A model generated the notes under the pieces. It was not told the DNA's origin. It searched no databases and worked only from the letters and a program-made list of their open reading frames with translations. The position numbers and the translations under genes are program-made. Of a DNA stretch of 64,000 nt, positions 26,288 to 34,046 are shown one piece after another. The stretch lies in assembly GCA_028818855.1 (NCBI GenBank), contig JAPPMY010000118.1, forward strand, positions 1 to 64,000, written 5' to 3'. This DNA is from Rhodospirillales bacterium (GTDB lineage: Bacteria; Pseudomonadota; Alphaproteobacteria; UBA828). Position 1 is the first letter of the stretch. Each line of letters begins with the position of its first letter.

Positions 26288-26968
26288 ATGAGTGACGAAG
26301 CGACGATCGAGGCACTGCCGCGCGAGCCGCGCGGCAAGGGGGGCGCACGGGCGCTCCGACGTGAAGGCCGGATGCCGGCCATCGTCTACGGCGGCGGCGG
26401 GGAGCCGCTCTCCGTCTCGCTCGACTACAACGTGCTTGAGCGCGAGCTGGGCCGGCGGGGCTTCTTCGCCCGCCTCTATGACCTCAAGGTCAACGGCGAC
26501 GTGATCCGGGTCCTGCCGCGCGACGTGCAGGTCGATCCGGTCAGCGACGCGCCGATTCACATCGATTTCATCCGCTACGTCGCGGGCGCGACACTCGCGG
26601 TCATGGTGGAGGTCCGCTTCGAGGGCCAGGAGGAATCCGAGGGGCTGAAGCGCGGCGGCGTGCTGAACATCGTGCGCCACGAGGTCGAGCTGCTCTGCCC
26701 GCTGGAGGCGATCCCCGAGTTCCTCGTGGCGGACGTTTCCGGATGCGAGATCGGCGACAGCATCCACATCAGCCAGATCGACCTGCCCGAGGGCGTCACG
26801 CCCACCATCACCGACCGCGACTTCACCGTGGCCACCATCGCCGCGCCGACCATCATCGTCGAGCCGGTCGATGAGGAGGAAGGCGAAGAGGGCGAGGAAG
26901 AGGACGTCGGCGAAGAGGGTGCGGAGGAAGGCGAGGCTGCGCCGGACGCCGAAGGCGAGGAGTCCTAA
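26288..26968 (+). CDS. rplY: 50S ribosomal protein L25/Ctc
   Basis: 226 residues. EALPREPRGKGGARALRREG and MPAIVYGGGGEPLSVSLDY at the start match the L25 5S-rRNA-binding domain, followed by the TL5/Ctc beta-barrel domain (HIDFIRYVAGATLAVMVEVR), then a highly acidic tail rich in Glu and Gly of about 35 residues. Binds 5S rRNA in the large subunit. The rplY-pth-ychF order is common in bacteria. The acidic tail codons end immediately before pth. Confidence 0.95.
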   Translation: MSDEATIEALPREPRGKGGARALRREGRMPAIVYGGGGEPLSVSLDYNVLERELGRRGFFARLYDLKVNGDVIRVLPRDVQVDPVSDAPIHIDFIRYVAGATLAVMVEVRFEGQEESEGLKRGGVLNIVRHEVELLCPLEAIPEFLVADVSGCEIGDSIHISQIDLPEGVTPTITDRDFTVATIAAPTIIVEPVDEEEGEEGEEEDVGEEGAEEGEAAPDAEGEES

Positions 26969-27000
26969 GCACGGCCTTTTTCCGCCGCTCCCGCGCCGCC

Positions 27001-27024
27001 CAGGCGGGCGCCCCTGCCCGCCTG
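27001..27024. promoter_or_regulatory. Hairpin at the presumed pth translation start
   Basis: A perfect 9-bp inverted repeat: CAGGCGGGC (27001-27009) and GCCCGCCTG (27016-27024) around a 6-base loop. The left arm contains the best nearby Shine-Dalgarno-like AGGCGG, and the right arm ends in CTG, the presumed start codon. If it forms in mRNA it would hide both, so pth translation would rely on coupling with rplY. No T-tract follows, so termination is unlikely. Confidence 0.45.
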
Positions 27025-27639
27025 CTGGTCGGCCTCGGCAATCCCGGAACCGATGCGGCCCGGCACCGGCACAACGTCGGGTTCATGGCTCTCGACGCGC
27101 TGGCGACGGCGCAGGGCTTCGGCGCGTTCAAGCGGCGCACGCGCTTTCACGGCGAGATCGCCGAAGGCCGCATGGGCGACGACGCGGTGCTCGCGCTCAA
27201 GCCGCAGACCTACATGAACGAATCGGGTCGCGCAGTGGGCGCCGCCATGCGCTTCCACAAGCTCGCGCCGGAGGCCGTCATCGTCCTGCATGACGAGGTC
27301 GATCTCGCCGCGGGCAAGGTGCGCGCCAAGTCGGGCGGCGGAGTCGCCGGCCACAACGGGCTGAGGAGCATCCGAGCCCACATCGGCGCCGATTTCTGGC
27401 GAGTGCGGATCGGCATCGGCCACCCCGGCGATCGCGACCGGATGACGGGCCACGTACTCTCCAGCTTCGGCACGTCCGACCGGGCGTGGCTGACCCCGAC
27501 CCTCGATGCCATCGTCGACGCGTTCCCGCTGATCATGGCGGGCGACGCCAGCGCCTTCATGAGCCGGGTCGCCCTCCTCGCGCCGCCGCCGGGCAAGGAG
27601 CAGGCGCAGGCGGGCGGCACGCAGCCGCAAGAGCGCTAG
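27022..27639 (+). CDS. pth: Peptidyl-tRNA hydrolase
   Basis: About 205 residues. Catalytic features are all visible: LLVGLGNPGTDAARHRHNVGF (Asn and His of the active site), VIVLHDEVDLAAGKVR with the catalytic Asp, and AGHNGLRSI with the conserved Asn. Residues up to HRHNVGF are required for activity yet lie upstream of the first standard start codon (ATG 27085). No ATG, GTG or TTG occurs between the rplY stop and the GLGNPG motif in any frame, so the start is provisional: CTG 27022 is used here, CTG 27025 equally possible. The enzyme releases tRNA from peptidyl-tRNA; it is essential in most bacteria. Confidence 0.88.
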   Translation: MLVGLGNPGTDAARHRHNVGFMALDALATAQGFGAFKRRTRFHGEIAEGRMGDDAVLALKPQTYMNESGRAVGAAMRFHKLAPEAVIVLHDEVDLAAGKVRAKSGGGVAGHNGLRSIRAHIGADFWRVRIGIGHPGDRDRMTGHVLSSFGTSDRAWLTPTLDAIVDAFPLIMAGDASAFMSRVALLAPPPGKEQAQAGGTQPQER

Positions 27640-27640
27640 C

Positions 27641-28744
27641 ATGGGCTTCAGGTGCGGCATCGTGGGCCTGCCCAACGTGGGCAAGTCCACGCTCTTCAAC
27701 GCGCTTGTGGCGAGCGGCGCGGCCGAGGTCGGCAACTACCCGTTCTGCACCGTGGAACCCAACGTGGGGCGCGCGCCGGTGCCGGACGACGCGCTCGGCG
27801 AGGTCGCCCGCCTCGCCGGCTCGCGCAAGATCGTGCCGAGCGTGCTGGAGGTGGTCGACATCGCGGGCCTCGTCGAGGGCGCGAGCAAGGGCGAGGGGCT
27901 CGGCAACCGCTTCCTCGGCCACGTGCGCGAGGTCGACGCCCTGCTCCATCTTGTCCGTTGCTTCGAGGACGATCAGGTCGCGCACGGCTCCGGCGCGCTC
28001 GATCCCCTGCGCGACATCGAGCTGATCGAGACCGAGCTGATGCTGGCCGATCTCGAAAGCCTGGAGCGTCAGCGGGAAGGCGCGATCAAGCGCGCCCGCG
28101 GCGGAGACGGCGAGGCGAAGGAGCGACTTGCGGCGATCGAGCCCGCACTCGCGCTGCTCGAGGCGGGACGCCCGGCGCGGGCGCTGGACGCGCCTGACCC
28201 GAAGATCGGAAGCGGCGTCGCGGCCCTCAACCTGCTCAGCGCGAAGCCGGTGCTCCATGTCGCGAACGTCGATGAGGCAAGCGCGGCGGCGGGCAACGGG
28301 ATGAGCCGGACGGTTGCCGACCATGCAGCCTCGACCGGCTCGCAAGCGGTCGTGATCTCGGCGGCGATCGAGGCGGAAATCGCGCTGCTGGAAAATTCCG
28401 GGGAGAAAGCCGAGTTCCTCCAGGCGCTCGGGCTCGACGAACCCGGCCTCGACCGCGTCATCCGAGCGGGCCATCGCCTGCTAGGGCTGATCCGCTTCCT
28501 CACGGCCACAGAGACGGAAGCGCGCGCCTGGCCCATTGCCAGCGGCAGCACGGCGGTAGAGGCGGCCGGGCGCATCCACACCGATTTCGCACGCGGCTTC
28601 ATCTGCGCGGAGACCATCGCCGCAGACGAGCTGATCGCGCTCGGCGGCGAGCAGGCCGCCCGCAGCGCAGGCCGCATGCGCCAGGAGGGGCGCTCCTACG
28701 TCGTGCGCGACGGCGACGTCATTCTGTTCCGCTTCAATGTGTAG
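27641..28744 (+). CDS. ychF: Redox-regulated ATPase YchF
   Basis: 367 residues, one base after pth. The G1 loop GLPNVGKSTLFNAL, the switch segment NYPFCTVEPNVGRAPVPD, G3-like VVDIAGLVEGASKGEGLGN and the unusual VANVDE in place of the NKxD G4 motif identify YchF, an Obg-class protein that hydrolyses ATP rather than GTP. The C-terminal TGS domain ends in RQEGRSYVVRDGDVILFRFNV. Links to ribosome function and stress. Standard pth-ychF pairing. Confidence 0.96.
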   Translation: MGFRCGIVGLPNVGKSTLFNALVASGAAEVGNYPFCTVEPNVGRAPVPDDALGEVARLAGSRKIVPSVLEVVDIAGLVEGASKGEGLGNRFLGHVREVDALLHLVRCFEDDQVAHGSGALDPLRDIELIETELMLADLESLERQREGAIKRARGGDGEAKERLAAIEPALALLEAGRPARALDAPDPKIGSGVAALNLLSAKPVLHVANVDEASAAAGNGMSRTVADHAASTGSQAVVISAAIEAEIALLENSGEKAEFLQALGLDEPGLDRVIRAGHRLLGLIRFLTATETEARAWPIASGSTAVEAAGRIHTDFARGFICAETIAADELIALGGEQAARSAGRMRQEGRSYVVRDGDVILFRFNV

Positions 28745-28850
28745 GAGAGCGGCGGGCGGCGGCGAGTGGCGCAGTTATGCCCCGTCTGCTATGTGAGGTT
28801 CCGGCGCGCGGATCGGCGCCGAACGACTGAGGATCAGGGAGGCACCCACG

Positions 28851-29519
28851 ATGGGCGCAGTTGTCCGGCTGACCGCGGACGATGGTCACGTTCTCAATAC
28901 ATACCGTGCTGCGCCCGACGGCGAGCCGCGCGCGGGCCTCGTGCTCGCGCAGGAGATCTTCGGGGTCAACGACCACATCAGAAGCGTGTGCGACGACTAC
29001 GCGGCCCAGGGCTACCTCGTGCTGGCGCCTTGCCTGTTCGACCGCAAGGAGCCGGGTATCGAGCTGGGCTACTCCGCCGAGACGGTGGACGAAGGCCGCG
29101 GGCTCAAGGCCGACATCGGCTGGGACGGCCCGGTCATGGACATCAAGGCCGGCATCGATGCGCTCGAAGGCGCGCCGAAGACGGGCGTGGTGGGCTATTG
29201 CTGGGGCGGCTCTCTCGCCTGGCTCTCCGCCTGCCGCCTGGAACTCGACGCGGCCGTCGGCTACTACGGCGGGCAGATCATCGAGTTCGTAGGCGAGACC
29301 CCCGCATGCCCGACCATGCTGCACTTCGGCACCGAGGACGCGGGCATCCCGATGGCGGACGTGGACGAGATCAAGACCACGCACCCGGATGTCACGGTCC
29401 ACGTCTACCAGGGCGCGGGCCACGGCTTCAACTGCGACCGCCGGGCCGATTACCACCCCGACGCCGCCGCGCTGGCCCGCGACCGCTCGCTCGCCCACCT
29501 CGCGCGCCATCTGGGCTAG
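28851..29519 (+). CDS. Dienelactone hydrolase family protein
   Basis: 222 residues. GGGAGG lies upstream. An alpha/beta-hydrolase with catalytic Cys in GVVGYCWGGSLAWLSA, an acid residue in LHFGTEDAGIP and histidine in VYQGAGHGFNCDRR, the dienelactone hydrolase triad. LAQEIFGVNDHIRSVCDDYA near the N-terminus is typical. It may cleave dienelactone-type or other esters/lactones; nearby genes do not reveal the substrate. It follows ychF by 106 bases. Confidence 0.9.
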   Translation: MGAVVRLTADDGHVLNTYRAAPDGEPRAGLVLAQEIFGVNDHIRSVCDDYAAQGYLVLAPCLFDRKEPGIELGYSAETVDEGRGLKADIGWDGPVMDIKAGIDALEGAPKTGVVGYCWGGSLAWLSACRLELDAAVGYYGGQIIEFVGETPACPTMLHFGTEDAGIPMADVDEIKTTHPDVTVHVYQGAGHGFNCDRRADYHPDAAALARDRSLAHLARHLG

Positions 29520-29528
29520 CGCGCGGCC

Positions 29529-30413
29529 GTGGCCGATCCGACCACTCCGGTCCGCCTCGGCGTCATCGGCGGCAGCGGCCTCTACGAGATCGAGGGGCTG
29601 AGCGAGACAGAGCGGATCGACGTCCGCTCGCCCTTCGGCAACCCCTCCGATTCACTGCTCTTCGGCCGTCTCGCCGGCACCGAGATGGTATTCCTGCCGC
29701 GCCACGGGCGCGGCCATCCGCTGCCGCCCGGCGCTGTCAACTACCGCGCCAACATCGACGCGCTCAAGCGGGCGGGCGTGACGGATATCGTGTCGCTGAG
29801 TGCGGTCGGCAGCCTGCGCGAGGACCTGGCGCCCGGTAGCTTCGTCCTCGTCGATCAGTTCATCGACCGCACCGTTGCCCGCGAGAAGAGCTTCTTCGGC
29901 GCCGGGCTCGCCGCCCATGTCTCGATGGCCGAGCCCGTGTGCCCGCGCCTCGGCGACCACCTGCTGGCAGCCGGCGAGAGCCTGGGCCTCGGCATCGTCC
30001 GGGGCGGCACCTACCTTGCGATGGAAGGGCCGCAGTTCTCGACGGTCGCCGAATCGGAACTCTACCGCCGCTGGGGCTGCTCGGTCATCGGCATGACCAA
30101 CATGCCGGAGGCCAAGCTCGCCCGCGAGGCGGAGATCTGCTACGCGACCGTCGCCATGGTGACCGACTACGACTGCTGGCACCCGGACCATGCCGCCGTC
30201 ACGGTCGACGCCATCGTGCGGACGCTGCAGGAGAACGCGGCCGCCGCCCGCCGCCTCGTGGCGGCGCTGGCGGAAGCCCTCGCGGCGGAACGCGGTCCCT
30301 GCCCCGCCGGTTGCGACCGTGCGCTGGAGAACGCGGTGATCACGGCGCCCGACGCCCGCGACCCCGCGATGGTGAAGCGCCTCGACGCCGTCGCCGGCCG
30401 CGTGCTCGGTTAA
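29529..30413 (+). CDS. mtnP: S-methyl-5'-thioadenosine phosphorylase
   Basis: 294 residues, GTG start 9 bases after the upstream stop. LGVIGGSGLYEIEGL opens the purine nucleoside phosphorylase fold; FLPRHGRGHPLPPGAVNYRAN, GGTYLAMEGPQFSTVAESE and GMTNMPEAKLAREAEICYAT are conserved in MtnP. The enzyme salvages methylthioadenosine to adenine and methylthioribose phosphate. Its stop overlaps the folB stop on the other strand. A broader PNP/MTAP assignment is possible but the length and motifs favour MtnP. Confidence 0.9.
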   Translation: MADPTTPVRLGVIGGSGLYEIEGLSETERIDVRSPFGNPSDSLLFGRLAGTEMVFLPRHGRGHPLPPGAVNYRANIDALKRAGVTDIVSLSAVGSLREDLAPGSFVLVDQFIDRTVAREKSFFGAGLAAHVSMAEPVCPRLGDHLLAAGESLGLGIVRGGTYLAMEGPQFSTVAESELYRRWGCSVIGMTNMPEAKLAREAEICYATVAMVTDYDCWHPDHAAVTVDAIVRTLQENAAAARRLVAALAEALAAERGPCPAGCDRALENAVITAPDARDPAMVKRLDAVAGRVLG

Positions 30414-30802
30414 CGGCTCCTCTCGACCTCGACGCCGACGCCGTCCGCATCAGGGTAGAGGTCGAGCTTCTCGACCCGTACCCGGACGCCGCTCACGCGG
30501 CGGTTGGCGAGGCAAAGCTCGACGATGCGGTCGGCAAGCGTCTCCACCAGGTTGATGTGGCCGCCGCCGATGATGGCGCGAATGCCGTCCACGATGGTCT
30601 CGTAGGAGACGACGTTGGCGATGCTGTCGTCGATGGGCCGCTCGTCGTCCGTCACCTGGATGCGGACGTTGATCCGCACCCGCTGGGTGCCGTGGCGCTC
30701 GTGCTCGTGAACCCCGATCGCGCAGGGCACGACCAGGTCCCGGATCAGCAGGCAGCGGCGCGCGGCCGGGGACTCCGCCTGCGAGGAAGTCTCCGCGCTC
30801 AT
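30410..30802 (-). CDS. folB: Dihydroneopterin aldolase
   Basis: 130 residues. LIRDLVVPCAIGVHEHERHGT at the start, VVSYETIVDGIRAIIGGGHINLVETLADRIVE in the centre (quoted as two runs: YETIVDGIRAI and INLVETLADRI) and LANRRVSGVRVRVEK at the end give the FolB tunnelling fold. It converts dihydroneopterin to hydroxymethyl-dihydropterin for folate. Its ATG overlaps the stop of the upstream SDR gene by 4 bases, so it is the last gene of the operon that starts near 34.9 kb. Confidence 0.93.
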   Translation of the reverse strand: MSAETSSQAESPAARRCLLIRDLVVPCAIGVHEHERHGTQRVRINVRIQVTDDERPIDDSIANVVSYETIVDGIRAIIGGGHINLVETLADRIVELCLANRRVSGVRVRVEKLDLYPDADGVGVEVERSR

Positions 30803-31602
30803 TCCAGGATCACCTCCCCCTGCGGCATCGCCCAGCCCAGGTGCTGGCCGCTGTCGAGCGCTATCATCTGCCCGGTGAGCGCTCGGGCGCCGAGGATGAA
30901 GCGTATTCCGTCGGCAATGCTCGCGGGCGCAATCGGACGCTTGAGCGGCGTGGCCTCGTACTGCGCGGCGAAGTGCTCGGGGCTCTGGCGGGCGCTCGGC
31001 AGCGTCGGGCCGGGGCCGATGCCGTTGACCCGGATGCGCGGCGCAAGGGCCAGCGCCGCCGTCCGCGTGAGCGTCCAGAGCCCCGCCTTGCTGAGAGTGT
31101 AGGACATGAAGTGGGGCGTGAGGTTCCAGACGCGCTGGTCAAGCATGTTGACGATGCAGCCCTCTGCATCGGCCGGCAACGCCGCCGCGAATTTCTGCGT
31201 CAGCACGAAGGGCGCGCGCAGGTTGGCCTCCATGTGCAGGTCCCAACTCGCGCGATCGGCGCTCTGCAGGTCGTCGTTCTCGAAGGGCGAGGCGTTGTTG
31301 ACGAGGCACCCGAGCGGCCCGAGCGCCTCGCTCGCGCGCGCCACCAGAGTCTCGACCTCGGCCTCGTCGGCGAGATCGGCCCTGAGCGCCACGGCGCGGC
31401 CGCCCGCGCTCTCGATGCCCGCGACGACGTCGCCTGCGGCATCGCCCGGCCCGCGATGGTGCACTGCGACCGCCCAGCCGTCGTGCGCCAGCGCCTCGGC
31501 GATGCTGCGGCCGATGCGCACCGCAGCGCCGGTGACCAGCGCCGCCCGCGGCATGGCGTCCAGCGTCGTCTCAGAACCAGCCTCTTGTGGCGCTTCAACC
31601 AT
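30799..31602 (-). CDS. Short-chain dehydrogenase, pteridine reductase (FolM-like)
   Basis: 267 residues; ATG 31602 is used although an in-frame ATG at 31554 (MPRAALVTGAAVRIG) would also fit the family. The coenzyme motif TGAAVRIGRSIAEALA with arginine after the glycine, NNASPFENDDL and the catalytic MSYTLSKAGLWTLTR (Tyr and Lys) are present. The TGxxxRIG form and pairing with folB suggest a pteridine or dihydromonapterin reductase (inference). Cotranscribed with folB and the CBS/PII-like genes upstream. Confidence 0.82.
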   Translation of the reverse strand: MVEAPQEAGSETTLDAMPRAALVTGAAVRIGRSIAEALAHDGWAVAVHHRGPGDAAGDVVAGIESAGGRAVALRADLADEAEVETLVARASEALGPLGCLVNNASPFENDDLQSADRASWDLHMEANLRAPFVLTQKFAAALPADAEGCIVNMLDQRVWNLTPHFMSYTLSKAGLWTLTRTAALALAPRIRVNGIGPGPTLPSARQSPEHFAAQYEATPLKRPIAPASIADGIRFILGARALTGQMIALDSGQHLGWAMPQGEVILE

Positions 31603-31612
31603 GTTGGCTGAC

Positions 31613-32071
31613 CTACCCGCTTGCCTCCTGCCGCCTCGCTTCCTGCTCGTAGAAGCGGAAGACCATGTCGGTGAGCGTGACGAAGCCGACCGCCTCGTTG
31701 CCGTCGACTACCACGGCGCGCGAGAGCCCGAAGCGGCCGAGGAGGCGGATCGCGTACTTGATCTCCATGTCGGCGCTCATGGTGAGTACCGGCTTCGACA
31801 TGATCTCGTAGACGTTCACCCGGTCGGGCGAGCGGTTGTGCGCGATCACCTTGTTGGCGATGTCGGAGACCACGACCATGCCGTACTCGTCGCCGGGGCG
31901 GCGGCGCTCGACCACGAGCGAGTACACGTTGTTCTCGCGCATCACCTCGAGGGCCTCGTGAACCGTTGCCATGCCGTCGATCGGCGCCGGCATGGGCGAC
32001 ATCACGGCGCGCACCGTGTTGAAGCGCTCCCCCTGCGGCGCTGCCGTGGCCGTGCTCGCCTTGCTGCTCAT
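31613..32071 (-). CDS. CBS-domain pair protein
   Basis: 152 residues with a tandem CBS (Bateman) module: first repeat VRAVMSPMPAPIDGMATVHEALEVM.. with MVVVSDIANKVIA, second MSKPVLTMSADMEIKYAIRLL.. with AVVVDGNEAVGFVTLTDMVF (the last run quoted in part). Bateman modules bind adenine nucleotides such as AMP, ATP or SAM and regulate linked proteins. It starts inside the stop codon of the PII-like gene (ATGA overlap) and is encoded after three DUF1538-type membrane genes, so it is probably a cytoplasmic sensor for that system. Confidence 0.87.
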   Translation of the reverse strand: MSSKASTATAAPQGERFNTVRAVMSPMPAPIDGMATVHEALEVMRENNVYSLVVERRRPGDEYGMVVVSDIANKVIAHNRSPDRVNVYEIMSKPVLTMSADMEIKYAIRLLGRFGLSRAVVVDGNEAVGFVTLTDMVFRFYEQEARRQEASG

Positions 32072-32418
32072 ATCTGGTCCTCGATCTCGTGCTTGATCTC
32101 GGCGATCTGGTGGGAAAGGCCGACCGCGTCTTCGATCGCAATCTGGAACGCGATCCCCGTCCCCGATTTCTCCTCGAAGGCGCCCGCCGTCGCAATCCCC
32201 TCGAGAACGGCCCGGCTCATGTGCTCCTCGACGAGGAACAACAGGATGTCCCGCTGGCCGGTCAGCCTCAAGCCGAGAAAGGTCTGCTGGGGCTCGAGCC
32301 CCTCGCCGCGGCAGCCTGTGACGATTGTAGCACCGGTAGCGCCGCTGCGGCGTCCGGCGGCTAGGACGGACTCCGTCTCGCCGGAGTCCACGAGCGCCAT
32401 GATCAGCTTGAAGCGCAT
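32068..32418 (-). CDS. PII-like (nitrogen regulatory protein family) signalling protein
   Basis: 116 residues. The ferredoxin-like PII core is recognisable: FKLIMALVDSGETESVLAA, GATGATIVTGCRGEG, then a short T-loop region (about residues 40-55) and the C-terminal GTGIAFQIAIEDAVGLS corresponding to the PII B/C-loop area. The T-loop is short and lacks the GlnB-type Tyr used for uridylylation, so it is a PII-like rather than canonical PII protein. Such proteins bind nucleotides and gate partner membrane proteins (SbtB, GlnK-type). Immediately downstream of three DUF1538 genes, 3 bases apart from the last. Confidence 0.75.
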   Translation of the reverse strand: MRFKLIMALVDSGETESVLAAGRRSGATGATIVTGCRGEGLEPQQTFLGLRLTGQRDILLFLVEEHMSRAVLEGIATAGAFEEKSGTGIAFQIAIEDAVGLSHQIAEIKHEIEDQI

Positions 32419-32421
32419 TGT

Positions 32422-33210
32422 TCAGGTTCCTTTCCCGGATGATCGGCGCCTGCGCAGGGCGGCAAGCGCTGACGAGAGCTGGGTGAACCCCAGCACCGCG
32501 ATGACGGCGAAGATGCAGGCAAAGGCGATGAGGCCGAAGCCGTCGAGCATCGGGCTGCGCCCCGGCACGTTGGCGGCTAGGCCGAGGCCGAGGGCGGCGA
32601 CCAGCGGCACGGTCACGGTCGACGACGTGACCCCGCCGGAATCGTAGGCGAGCGCGATGATGCTGCGCGAGGCGAAGATCGTCAGCACGATAACGATGAC
32701 GTAGGCGGCCATGAACAGATAGTGCAGCGGCAGACCGGTCACGATGCGGACGGTCCCGAGCCCCACGCCCACCGCGACGCCCGTGGCGACCGCGATCCGC
32801 AAGCCCCAGGGCCGGATCGTCCCGCCCGAGACGTCGCCGGCCTTGCGGGCGACGGCCATGAGCGAGGGCTCGGCGATGGTCGTGCCGAAGCCGATCGCCG
32901 CCGCAAACGCATAGATCCAGCCGTAGTCGAGCCAGTGAGCGGTCGCGCCCTCGGCGAGGCCGAGGAAGGTCGGATCGGTGAGCTGGGCCGCCATCGTCTT
33001 GCCGAGAGGGAAGAGCGCCTCCTCCAGCCCGATGAGAAAGAGCACGAGCCCGACGGTGACGTAGACGAAGCCCACGATGATCCGACGGAAGTTTGCCGGC
33101 CGCCGGCGCAGGACGACGATCTGGAAGAACAGCACGAGGGCGATGAGCGGCACGAGGTCGCGCACTGTATCGAGACCGACCGACGGCAAGACGACGAGGA
33201 TATCAACCAT
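32422..33210 (-). CDS. DUF1538-type membrane protein, copy C
   Basis: 262 residues; GAGGAGAGG precedes ATG 33210. About six to seven hydrophobic segments. Two conserved glycine/threonine-rich stretches stand out: AAIGFGTTIAEPSLMAV (first half) and [19 protein letters not shown] (second half), and the C-terminal segment DGFGLIAFACIFAVIAVLG is shared with the two paralogues upstream. Their position and composition suggest re-entrant or substrate-binding elements of a transporter or channel (inference). Function not established. Third of three tandem paralogues, followed by the PII-like gene after 3 bases. Confidence 0.82.
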   Translation of the reverse strand: MVDILVVLPSVGLDTVRDLVPLIALVLFFQIVVLRRRPANFRRIIVGFVYVTVGLVLFLIGLEEALFPLGKTMAAQLTDPTFLGLAEGATAHWLDYGWIYAFAAAIGFGTTIAEPSLMAVARKAGDVSGGTIRPWGLRIAVATGVAVGVGLGTVRIVTGLPLHYLFMAAYVIVIVLTIFASRSIIALAYDSGGVTSSTVTVPLVAALGLGLAANVPGRSPMLDGFGLIAFACIFAVIAVLGFTQLSSALAALRRRRSSGKGT

Positions 33211-33249
33211 GCCGCACCTCTCCTCAGGCCCCGCTGTCGCGCGTCCGCA

Positions 33250-34035
33250 TCAGAGAACACCGCGCTGCAGGCGGCGCTTGCGTGCAGCCTGGAGCGCCGA
33301 CGAGAGCTGGGCGTAGCCCAGCACCGCGATGATGGGGAAGACGCTGGCGAAGGCGATGAGGCCGAAGCCGTCGATCAGGGGGCTCCGGCCCGGCACGTTC
33401 GCGGCGAGCCCGAGGCCGAGCGCGGCAACCAGCGGCACGGTCACGGTCGACGTCGTGACGCCGCCCGAGTCGTAGGCGAGCGGAATGATGCGGCGGGTCG
33501 CGAAGAGCGTCTGCACGATCACGATCGCGTAACCCACCATGATTAGATAGTGGATCGGCAGCCCGAGCACGATGCGGACGGCCCCGAGCCCCACCCCGAT
33601 CGCGACCCCGATTGCGACGGCGATGCGCAGGCCCCAGGGCTTGATGGTCCCGCCGGAGACGGACCCCGCCTTCTCGGCTACGGCCAGGAGCGAGGGCTCG
33701 GCGATGGTGGTGCCGAAGCCGATGGCCGCAGCGAAGACGTAGATCCAGCCGTAGTCGAGCCAGTGAGCGACCGCGCCGTCCGGAATGCCGAGGAACGCCG
33801 GGTCGGTCAGTTGCGCCGCCATGGTCTTGCCGAGGGGGAAGAGCGCCTGCTCGAGCCCGATCAGGAACAGCGCGAGCCCGATGGTGACATAGACGAAGCC
33901 CACGACCACGCGGCCGGTGTTCGCCAGTCGCCGGCGCAGGACCACGATCTGGAAGAAGAGTACGATCCCGACAAGCGGGGCTTCGTCGCGCACCGTGTCC
34001 AGGCCTGCAACGGCCATGCGGGAGAGCAGTTCCAC
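33250..34035 (-). CDS. DUF1538-type membrane protein, copy B
   Basis: 261 residues from GTG 34035 (GAGGGAG upstream); an ATG six codons in is the alternative. Very close to copy [78 protein letters not shown] and DGFGLIAFASVFPIIAVLG align block by block. The duplication is therefore fairly recent. Polytopic inner-membrane protein with no recognised enzymatic motif. Second of three DUF1538 genes. Confidence 0.82.
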   Translation of the reverse strand: MELLSRMAVAGLDTVRDEAPLVGIVLFFQIVVLRRRLANTGRVVVGFVYVTIGLALFLIGLEQALFPLGKTMAAQLTDPAFLGIPDGAVAHWLDYGWIYVFAAAIGFGTTIAEPSLLAVAEKAGSVSGGTIKPWGLRIAVAIGVAIGVGLGAVRIVLGLPIHYLIMVGYAIVIVQTLFATRRIIPLAYDSGGVTTSTVTVPLVAALGLGLAANVPGRSPLIDGFGLIAFASVFPIIAVLGYAQLSSALQAARKRRLQRGVL

Positions 34036-34046
34036 GGCCCGCTCCC

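Noticed and set aside
27085..27639. pth started at the first standard ATG
   Set aside because: It would remove the GLGNPG and active-site His segments, so it cannot be the functional start.
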